From the NCBI GenBank assembly GCA_013138555.1, contig WTCN01000326.1:1-12816 (forward strand): 12,816 nucleotides of DNA. Direction: 5' to 3'. Below the pieces are notes generated by a model that saw only the letters and a list, made by a program, of their open reading frames with translations, searched no databases and had not been told where the DNA came from. The position numbers were made by a program, and so were the translations under genes. This stretch comes from Methyloprofundus sp. Lineage in GTDB: Bacteria; Pseudomonadota; Gammaproteobacteria; Methylococcales; Methylomonadaceae. Position 1 is the first letter of the stretch; each line of letters begins with the position of its first letter. This document shows positions 6,496-12,816 of this stretch, piece by piece.

Positions 6496-9456
6496 ATGAA
6501 TATTAACGCTAGAAGAACGATGAACAGTGATAGCTTGATGACAGGGTTAAGAACTGTTTTATTGCTTGGTTTGATTTTGAATGTTTCCCTTGCAAATGCT
6601 GTGGGGCGGGCTTTTATTAGCCCTGCTACGATTGAGCCCAATGCCGATAGAGTGTTACGCTTTTCTGTTAATGTTGAAGGCGTGGATGCCCCAGGTTTAC
6701 GAGCCTATGCTTATGAATTGGATTTTCAAAATACAGGGCTTATGCGTTTAGTCGACACTGCTTTAGTTAAAAATCCAACCTTTGGGCTGGATAATATTTC
6801 AGCATTTAGAGATAAAATTAGTTGTTCAACGCAGTTGAGAGTCACTGCACCTGAGTTAATGATACAAGAGCTAGCGGATGAGAGTGGTATTCCTGCGATG
6901 TCACTAGAATCAGGTCAAGGTTCAATGATGCTGAATAGCCAAGGAAGTGAGCCAATTAGCTGTGTGAGTAATGGTTTAATGGATGCTGATACAGGGCAAT
7001 ATGTGTGCGGAGCAGCAGGAGAGATTACTGAGCAGACAGGCAATGGTGTTATTGCTGAATATGTGTGTTATGTCGGGCCTGATGTGCCTGTCGATAGCAC
7101 TATTAGCGTGACTTTAAGACGTTTTGTTAATGCCGCTGAAAATGAATTATCTGGGGTGATTAGTTTAAACCAAACGAATAGTCATTTTATGATTACAGAT
7201 TTAACATCAGCGAATATTGTCGTTACTCAAGCGGTGAATATTGCACCTGTTGCAGATGATGATTCAGCACTCGTGAATGAAGATGAGAGTGTCAATATCA
7301 ATATATTAGACGGTGATACTGATACTGAAGATAGTGTCCCTAGCGGTGCGGTGACAATCGTTGATATGGCGGGCAATGGTGTCGCAACTTTAAATATAGA
7401 TCGTAGTATTACTTATACGCCACATAACAATTTTTTTGGTACAGATATCTTTACTTATCGCATTCAAGATAGTGCTGGAGCAGAGTCTAATATAGCCACA
7501 GTGACAGTGAGTGTGGTTGAAATTAATGATGCGCCTGTCGCCAATGTGGATACAGCGACAACGAATGAAGATACTTTAGTGACTATTGCAGTGCTGGATA
7601 ATGATGCAGATATTGATAGCCCTACATTAGAGTTAGTGAGTGTGACTCAGGCTGATAATGGCAGTGTGTTAATTGTGGGAAATGCCTTGACTTATACGCC
7701 TGCTAGCAACTTCTTTGGTAGTGATAGTTTTACTTATACGCTGAGTGATACTGAGGGTGGAAGTGCCAATGCGACTGTGAGTGTTGCAGTGAACAGCGTG
7801 AATGATAGTCCTGTTGCTAACAATGACAGTACCAGTACTGACACGAATGTCAGTATTGATATTAATGTACTTAATAACGACAGTGATGTTGAAGATACTA
7901 AGCCTACAGGTGTAGTCAGTACTGTGTCATTGCCTAATGATGGCGTTATTTCCGTAGTGGGAGCCAGCGTAAAATATACACCTGATATAAACTTTAATGG
8001 TAACGATAGCTTTAGTTACCAAGTAAAAGATAGCGATAATGCCGATTCAAATATTGCGACTGTGACGATTAATGTAGGCTCAGGAAATGATGTGCCTGTC
8101 GCAGTTGATGATACGGCGGTTACCGATGAGGATGTGAGTGTCATTATTGATGTAATTGCTAATGATACTGATATTGAAGATTTAGGTGGCATCCCCGCAG
8201 GTGCGATTAGGATAGCGTCACAGCCTACTAATGGCAGTGTAGAAATTGATAATGGTGCGGTGATCTATACGCCAAATATTAATTTTAATGGTGAGGATAT
8301 CTTTACTTATACTGTTAAGGATGCAGAGGGTGAAGATTCTAATACAGCAACAGTTCGTCTTGTTATTACTGCTGTGAATGACTTGCCTAGTGCGGTTATT
8401 AATGCCTTATTAAATGTAGAAACGGGCGTTCAAGTCAGTATTGATGGTTCTGCTTCAAATGATTTAGATAATGATACGATTGATTTTTCTTGGGTATTAA
8501 ATACACCTGCTGGCAGTACCGCCAGTCTAAATAGTACGAGTGTCTCTAAGCCGCTATTTACACCCGATATTGAAGGGATTTATGAATTGACTTTAACGCT
8601 AACTGATAGTCAAGGAGCAGAGGCAATAGCAAGTGTAGAAATTACGGCAACGAATGCTGTGATAGATAATGTGGGACCAAATGCTATCGTTATTCCTTCT
8701 GCATTAGATGTATTTGTTGGGGAAGCGGTCAGTTTTGATGGTTCAACAAGTAGTGATCCTGATAGCTTTCCAAATTTAGAATTAAGTTATGTTTGGGAAA
8801 TAATCGCGCAGCCAGTCGCTAGTGCAGCAGGTCTAAGTGATGCCAATACCCCAATTGCAGGCTTAGTGCCTGATGTTGCAGGAGAGTATCAGCTGCAATT
8901 AAGTGTTTCTGATGGTGAGATTGTATCCATGGCGCAAGTCCTTATTACAGCAACGGAGGCAAATGTACCGCCTGTTGCAAATGCGGGCGAAGACCAGGCA
9001 CTAGAGCTTGGTCAAACTGTGCAGTTAGATGGTTATCAAAGCCATGATATAGATGACAGTTTTGATAGTTTGAGTTTTAGCTGGTCTTTAGCCAGTGTGC
9101 CAATAACAAGTAGCCTTAATGATAGTTCATTAACAGCTGCGGCAAGTGATAGTGCTAGCTTTATGCCTGATGTTGCAGGTGAGTACTTATTGAAACTGGA
9201 TGTCACTGACCCTCAGGAAGCAACGAGTTCTGATCAAGTCTCTATTACTATAAGTGAAGTGATTGTTGCTGAGCCAGCAGATTTGGATGGTGATGGTGAT
9301 GTTGATATGGCAGATTTGAATCGTATGAAACTAGACTTTGGTTTAACTGGGCTGGAGCCTGGGCATCCATCTGACTTAAACGGGGATGGGGCGGTTAATG
9401 TTTTAGATTTTAGAATGGCAGTTAGATTATGTACTCGGGCTAGGTGTGCAGAATAA
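6496..9456 (+). CDS. Large secreted multidomain adhesin-like protein: cadherin-like and PKD-like repeats with C-terminal dockerin
   Basis: The 986-residue product has an N-terminal signal peptide (hydrophobic 19-33, likely cleavage after ANA at 35). Residues about 36-245 form a beta-rich domain with four cysteines (110, 156, 171, 191). The stretch GLRAYAYELDF around 67-77 resembles a cohesin strand pattern, but this assignment is tentative. Four cadherin-like/Big-type repeats follow (about 246-345, 346-436, 437-531, 532-629), each with an (N/D)ED start, an Asn/Asp-rich calcium site, YTP and F(G/N)G.D.F.Y. Three PKD-like repeats come next (about 630-722, 727-822, 824-921), each with SxDGSxS- or LDGYxS-like turns and a final GEY or GIYxLxLxVxD strand. 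The C-terminus has two dockerin calcium loops (929-940 and 960-971), and Cys 979 and 984 close the chain. It is probably extracellular and calcium-stiffened; the ligand is unknown. No enzyme domain is seen. Confidence 0.82.
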   Translation: MNINARRTMNSDSLMTGLRTVLLLGLILNVSLANAVGRAFISPATIEPNADRVLRFSVNVEGVDAPGLRAYAYELDFQNTGLMRLVDTALVKNPTFGLDNISAFRDKISCSTQLRVTAPELMIQELADESGIPAMSLESGQGSMMLNSQGSEPISCVSNGLMDADTGQYVCGAAGEITEQTGNGVIAEYVCYVGPDVPVDSTISVTLRRFVNAAENELSGVISLNQTNSHFMITDLTSANIVVTQAVNIAPVADDDSALVNEDESVNINILDGDTDTEDSVPSGAVTIVDMAGNGVATLNIDRSITYTPHNNFFGTDIFTYRIQDSAGAESNIATVTVSVVEINDAPVANVDTATTNEDTLVTIAVLDNDADIDSPTLELVSVTQADNGSVLIVGNALTYTPASNFFGSDSFTYTLSDTEGGSANATVSVAVNSVNDSPVANNDSTSTDTNVSIDINVLNNDSDVEDTKPTGVVSTVSLPNDGVISVVGASVKYTPDINFNGNDSFSYQVKDSDNADSNIATVTINVGSGNDVPVAVDDTAVTDEDVSVIIDVIANDTDIEDLGGIPAGAIRIASQPTNGSVEIDNGAVIYTPNINFNGEDIFTYTVKDAEGEDSNTATVRLVITAVNDLPSAVINALLNVETGVQVSIDGSASNDLDNDTIDFSWVLNTPAGSTASLNSTSVSKPLFTPDIEGIYELTLTLTDSQGAEAIASVEITATNAVIDNVGPNAIVIPSALDVFVGEAVSFDGSTSSDPDSFPNLELSYVWEIIAQPVASAAGLSDANTPIAGLVPDVAGEYQLQLSVSDGEIVSMAQVLITATEANVPPVANAGEDQALELGQTVQLDGYQSHDIDDSFDSLSFSWSLASVPITSSLNDSSLTAAASDSASFMPDVAGEYLLKLDVTDPQEATSSDQVSITISEVIVAEPADLDGDGDVDMADLNRMKLDFGLTGLEPGHPSDLNGDGAVNVLDFRMAVRLCTRARCAE

Positions 9457-9540
9457 TAAAAATAAGAGAGTCAATGATGCTTTTAAGCTTGAATGGCTCT
9501 GTGAAATTAAGAAAATATTGAATAAATACAAGGAATCACA

Positions 9541-10134
9541 ATGAAAATTAAAATGTTCTCTATGGTATTGCTCGTTTTGAGTAGTTGTTTTACCAATGCT
9601 CAAGCTGCGGTTATTTCGGTAGATACACTGCCAGGGCTTCCGACCATTGAAGGTAGCCGGAATATTATGACTAGCACGCCTTTTAGTGTGGATATTTTAA
9701 TTACCGATGTGGCAGATTTTTCAGGTTTCGAATTTGATTTATTCTTTGATAGTTCGATATTAAAAGCACTTTCTATTACCAGTGGTGATATTTTTGGGAC
9801 TGATACATTTGGGTTAGAAAATAGTGTTAATTCAAGTTCTGTTAGGTTGTCAGAGTTTTCAACAGCTATAGACGAGGGTATCAATATTACGACGGCTAAT
9901 GTACTGGCATCAGTTAGTTTTGAGGTGGTAGGCTTTGGTATCAGCGCATTGACATTAAACAATATTATATTATCTGATTCTTTGGGTTCAGAAATAACTG
10001 CTAACACATTACAAAATGGGCAGATAGATTCTAAAGTGACTATTCCTGATCCCAACCCATTGTTTTTATTTATGATGAGTTTTTTAGCTATCTTTTTTTG
10101 GGCTCAGAAAAATACAGCATATAAATCTTTATAA
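9541..10134 (+). CDS. Cohesin-domain protein with PEP-CTERM-like C-terminal anchor
   Basis: The 197-residue product has a Sec signal peptide (hydrophobic 5-19, cleavage likely after about residue 22 at AQA or QAA). A cohesin-like domain spans about 45-162: FSVDILITDV, GFEFDLFFDSSIL, and SITSGDIFG are the expected strand patterns for the fold that binds dockerins. The C-terminus is tripartite like PEP-CTERM sorting tails: a Pro/Asp/Asn motif (IPDPNP, 168-173), a hydrophobic segment (174-187), then Lys-containing end residues. The motif is PDPNP rather than the usual VPEP, and the basic tail is weak, so the anchoring route is uncertain. The start is supported by AAGGA at 9530-9534, six bases upstream. 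It follows two dockerin-bearing genes and is their natural binding partner by inference. Confidence 0.75.
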   Translation: MKIKMFSMVLLVLSSCFTNAQAAVISVDTLPGLPTIEGSRNIMTSTPFSVDILITDVADFSGFEFDLFFDSSILKALSITSGDIFGTDTFGLENSVNSSSVRLSEFSTAIDEGINITTANVLASVSFEVVGFGISALTLNNIILSDSLGSEITANTLQNGQIDSKVTIPDPNPLFLFMMSFLAIFFWAQKNTAYKSL

Positions 10135-10193
10135 AACGAGAGATCTGAGCCATATAGGCTAATAGGTTATTCTCATTTTTAATAAAAAATGTT

Positions 10194-11108
10194 ATGAAAA
10201 AAAGATATTTAATACTATTCAGTTTATCTATTCTACAGGCATGTAGCGAACCTCCCACAGGGGAGCCAAACTATACCGATGAATATACAATATCAAAAAA
10301 TTATCAGACTGTTTTGTCCGTTAAAAATAGTACAGGGCGTGAGTTAAAACGTGCGCGTATGCTTTTGTATATTCCTGTAGAAAAAGCTAGTTCTCAGAAA
10401 ATGACCAAGTTAACTATTGATAAGCCCTATAAGCTAAGTAAAGATGGCGTGGGTAATCAGTTAGTCAATATCGACTATGAAAATCTTGCTGTTGATTATG
10501 AAGAAAGCATCCATTTAAGCTTTGAAATGCAACTTGCCAGTGATTTAAATGTGTTGCAAGAAGGCGATGTAGGGAATGGTTTAATAACTCGCTTAGATTT
10601 GCCAGAAGACGAAAAAGCACTCTTTGATAAATTATTAAAGGAAGTGCAAGGTCAAGACAATATCAATAAATTACAGGTTTTATCCGCGAGCCTTAAAAAT
10701 AATATGACCTTACTCGATAGACAGGAAGCAATACATCAATACGGTGAAAGTAATAATGAAGCAAGCTTACAGCGCAAAATAGGTATTGTTTCCTTAGTCG
10801 ATAAAAAGGCAACACTCAGAGGGCAGAGCAACTTATTATTAGCGATGCTTAGAGCTTCGGATGTCACCGCAAGGTGGGTCCTGGGGATTTCTAGTCAAGG
10901 AACGACACAGCTTAAACAAGCAGATGCGCAGTTATGGATACAGTATAGGGAGCAAGGACGCTGGCATTTATTTGATGTCAATGCAGGACAAGAAATTAAA
11001 GAATATACCGATAAAATCATTTTTAGAATTATTCCAGATTTGATTGAGCAAGAATTTACAGCACCAGAGCAGTTGTTATATGAAGGTGTTGGAGTGAACA
11101 AAGTTTAA
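10194..11108 (+). CDS. Lipoprotein with a degenerate (inactive) transglutaminase-like domain
   Basis: This 304-residue product begins with a lipoprotein signal peptide whose lipobox LQAC places the lipidated cysteine at 17; that is the only cysteine in the protein. Residues about 25-120 look like a beta-rich domain. Residues about 205-275 resemble the transglutaminase/protease fold core, with LLLAMLRASDVTARWVLGI matching the helix and strand after the active site, and GRWHLFDVNAG matching the WxxFDP end. The catalytic Cys would fall before this helix, but a Leu sits there. The His position reads AQLWIQY instead of HAWVEVY, so only the Asp is kept. The pattern resembles the 'inactive transglutaminase' (UUP1-like) domains known from membrane proteins, here without the transmembrane bundle. 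It is likely a membrane-anchored periplasmic binding or scaffolding protein. No strong ribosome-binding site precedes the ATG. It lies 59 bases after the cohesin gene. Confidence 0.65.
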   Translation: MKKRYLILFSLSILQACSEPPTGEPNYTDEYTISKNYQTVLSVKNSTGRELKRARMLLYIPVEKASSQKMTKLTIDKPYKLSKDGVGNQLVNIDYENLAVDYEESIHLSFEMQLASDLNVLQEGDVGNGLITRLDLPEDEKALFDKLLKEVQGQDNINKLQVLSASLKNNMTLLDRQEAIHQYGESNNEASLQRKIGIVSLVDKKATLRGQSNLLLAMLRASDVTARWVLGISSQGTTQLKQADAQLWIQYREQGRWHLFDVNAGQEIKEYTDKIIFRIIPDLIEQEFTAPEQLLYEGVGVNKV

Positions 11109-11110
11109 TC

Positions 11111-11133
11111 ACTATAAAAATACGTTTTATAGT
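11111..11133. terminator. AT-rich perfect hairpin between the lipoprotein and beta-helix genes
   Basis: ACTATAAAA (11111-11119) and TTTTATAGT (11125-11133) form a perfect 9-base stem with a 5-base loop, starting two bases after the lipoprotein stop codon. The stem has little GC, and only a short mixed GGTTTAT follows rather than a clean T-run, so termination would be weak. It may be an attenuator or mRNA-stability element within the operon. Confidence 0.35.
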
Positions 11134-11167
11134 GGTTTATAAGAAAGTTGTATGTTGGGACGTTAAA

Positions 11168-12816
11168 ATGAAGATCAATACACTGAGTTATTATTTTGTA
11201 GCAATTTTGTTGTTTGTGTTAGTTCCTGTGAGTAATGGCTGGGCGGCCGTTATAGAGCGATCGGGAACAATTTCTGCACATACGACTTGGAGTAATGAGG
11301 ATGTGCAGTTAATTACGGGCAATGTCACCGTTTCCAGTGGGATTATTTTAACCATTGAAGCAGGGGCAGTGGTTAAATTTAATTCAGGACGCTCATTAAC
11401 AGTGCAGGGTGCTTTAGATGCACAAGGAACAGCGATAGATAAGATTCATTTTACTTCTTATCGAGATGATAGCCTCGGTGGTGATACTAATGGAGACGGG
11501 AATAGTCAAGCAGAAAAAGGTGATTGGGGGTATCTCTATTTTACCAGTACCGTCACGACGACCTTAACAAAACTTAATTATCTTGATGTACGTTATGGCG
11601 GTTCAAATAACGTAGGAAATGTTTATATTTATCGGACGAATATAGCCATCAACAACAGCGAGATCAGTCACGGTAGTTCTTATGGCGTGCGCTCTTACGA
11701 TGCCTCGCCCAGTATTACTAACAGCCAAATAAACGACAATAATAGCAGTGGGATATATCTTCGAGGGACTGGAAGTCCGCTTATTCAAGGTAATGGCATT
11801 ACAGCGAATACTCATGGAGTTTACATTTATGACAATACCACACCCACAATAGACAATAACCAAATTACCGATAATACAGGCTGGGGGATTTACTACCGTA
11901 GCTCTCCTAGTGCGCCCGTTATCACCCACAATACCATTACAGGCAACCTGCAAAACGCCACACTTCCCGCGAGTGCCGTACCTAGTAGCAGTGATAACAA
12001 TGTTCTAGCACCGAATGAAATTAACGGTCTTTGGATTCGAGGTGGCAATCGCCTAGAAGACCTACATCTAGCGCTGTTATTTTCAGGTGAAGCGCATGAA
12101 TTAAATACCTATCAAATAGAAGGCACACTCACAGTTGGCAGTGGCACAACGATGACCGTTGATCCAGGTGTGGTGGTCAAATTTAACACAAATTCACGAC
12201 TCGATATTAACGGCACATTGATTGCCGATGGAAGCGAAGCCCTACCCATCGCTTTCACCTCCTACCGTGACGACACACAAGGTGGTGATTTTAATAGCGA
12301 TGGTTACGACAGTTCACCCGCAAATGGTGATTGGGGACGTATTACTTTCACCTCACAAGCTGTGGATGATGCCAGTGTATTAGACTATGTGACGGTGCAA
12401 TATGGAGGCAGTGATCAAGGAAATATTTATAGCTATAAAACGAACTTAACGATTACTAATAGTCAAATAGCCAATTCTAAAGGCTATGGAATTTACAGTC
12501 GCGATGCAAACCTAACGCTCACGAATAACGAAATCTTTAGCAATGGTGATGATGGAATTTATTACTATGGCACAAATACCAGCCATATTACAGGCGGGCG
12601 TATCTTTGCCAACTTTGGTAATGGTTTAAGAGCGCAACATAGTACAGCCGTAACAATTAATGATGTTGAAATTTTTGCCAACGTAGGCCAAGGTATTCGC
12701 AGTAGCTCCAGTGCGGCTATAGAAGCGACAGGCAACTGGTGGGGAGCGGTTGACGGAGCCAGTGGTGATGAAGCGGGTTCAGGCGACCAGGTTTTAAGTA
12801 CAGGCAGTGGTGGTAT
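11168..12816 (+). CDS. Large secreted right-handed beta-helix repeat protein (3' end beyond the window)
   Basis: The frame is open from the ATG at 11168 to the window edge (549 codons, no stop), so the C-terminus is missing. A signal peptide (hydrophobic 8-20) ends near residue 26-27 (GWAA). The protein is built of a duplicated module. The first copy holds LTIEAGAVVKF (61-71), SYRDD (97-101), the calcium-loop-like DTNGDG (106-111), GDWG (118-121) and RYGGS (142-146). The second repeats these as MTVDPGVVVKF, SYRDD (365-369), DFNSDG (374-379), GDWG (387-390) and QYGGS (411-415), an offset of about 268 residues. Between them are beta-helix coils of about 22 residues, with G at 173, 195, 217 and 240. 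NWWG (523-526), common near the end of such helices, follows the second module. These folds occur in surface adhesins and polysaccharide-binding or -cleaving proteins; no catalytic residues are identifiable. The ATG has GGGA (11157-11160) at 7-base spacing. Coils around 11630-12300 use more C-ending codons than the neighbouring genes. Confidence 0.8.
   Translation, partial: MKINTLSYYFVAILLFVLVPVSNGWAAVIERSGTISAHTTWSNEDVQLITGNVTVSSGIILTIEAGAVVKFNSGRSLTVQGALDAQGTAIDKIHFTSYRDDSLGGDTNGDGNSQAEKGDWGYLYFTSTVTTTLTKLNYLDVRYGGSNNVGNVYIYRTNIAINNSEISHGSSYGVRSYDASPSITNSQINDNNSSGIYLRGTGSPLIQGNGITANTHGVYIYDNTTPTIDNNQITDNTGWGIYYRSSPSAPVITHNTITGNLQNATLPASAVPSSSDNNVLAPNEINGLWIRGGNRLEDLHLALLFSGEAHELNTYQIEGTLTVGSGTTMTVDPGVVVKFNTNSRLDINGTLIADGSEALPIAFTSYRDDTQGGDFNSDGYDSSPANGDWGRITFTSQAVDDASVLDYVTVQYGGSDQGNIYSYKTNLTITNSQIANSKGYGIYSRDANLTLTNNEIFSNGDDGIYYYGTNTSHITGGRIFANFGNGLRAQHSTAVTINDVEIFANVGQGIRSSSSAAIEATGNWWGAVDGASGDEAGSGDQVLSTGSGG

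Noticed and set aside
7240..8390. Possible CRISPR-like or DNA tandem repeat array in the 986-residue gene
   Set aside because: The periodicity is about 95 codons and conserved at protein level only; it reflects cadherin-like domains, not a DNA repeat array.
9600..10055. Minus-strand 151-codon frame opposite the cohesin gene
   Set aside because: Mirror of the real gene, with no start signal; the plus-strand product has a signal peptide, domain and sorting tail.
10148..10160. Short hairpin AGCC-atata-GGCT before the lipoprotein gene as a terminator
   Set aside because: Only a four-base stem with no T-run directly after; too weak to call.
11603..11953. Minus-strand frame opposite the beta-helix gene
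   Set aside because: Caused by the repetitive sequence of the beta-helix coils; the plus-strand frame is open over 549 codons with a signal peptide and repeat modules.

Overview
The window looks like chromosomal DNA from a gammaproteobacterium with a fairly AT-leaning genome. The evidence is a ProA of proteobacterial type, a small YqiA/UPF0227-like esterase, REP-like palindromes between genes, an IS630-type insertion remnant, and a secreted protein with a PEP-CTERM-like tail beside cadherin-like and cohesin/dockerin-type proteins. This mix is familiar from aquatic and sediment Gammaproteobacteria such as methanotrophs (Methylococcales) and sulfur oxidisers (Thiotrichales). That placement is inference; there is no rRNA or other taxonomic marker here.

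Region 1 (1-4242) is housekeeping and metabolic. It holds proA (proline biosynthesis), a short alpha/beta-hydrolase of the YqiA type, and a group II pyridoxal-phosphate decarboxylase of the aromatic-amino-acid/tyrosine decarboxylase type. All are on the + strand but well separated, so they are probably separate transcription units. Two different imperfect palindromes of REPIN/MITE type (1734-1815 and 2602-2666) flank the hydrolase gene.

Region 2 (about 4374-5261) is a decayed IS630-family insertion sequence. Its transposase is broken by several frameshifts and appears to lack an internal segment, although the three catalytic-motif regions can still be read. It separates the metabolic genes from the accessory region. 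A plausible sigma70 promoter lies just downstream of it.

Region 3 (5504-12816) is a run of five + strand genes for exported proteins with short gaps (11, 84, 59 and 59 bases), consistent with one operon or two adjacent ones. In order they are: a secreted FN3-like protein ending in two dockerin-like EF-hand repeats; a 986-residue secreted protein with a possible cohesin-like N-terminus, four cadherin-like repeats, three PKD-like repeats and a C-terminal dockerin; a small cohesin-domain protein with a PEP-CTERM-like anchor; a lipoprotein with a degenerate, catalytically dead transglutaminase fold; and a large right-handed beta-helix protein that runs off the end of the window.

The most interesting reading is that Region 3 encodes a non-cellulosomal cohesin-dockerin surface assembly. 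The dockerin-bearing proteins could be held by the anchored cohesin protein. The 986-residue protein might also chain head to tail if its N-terminus really is a cohesin fold. No carbohydrate-active enzyme is visible, so adhesion, a sheath or a matrix role is more likely than polysaccharide breakdown. The domain identities come from sequence patterns; the assembly itself is inference.
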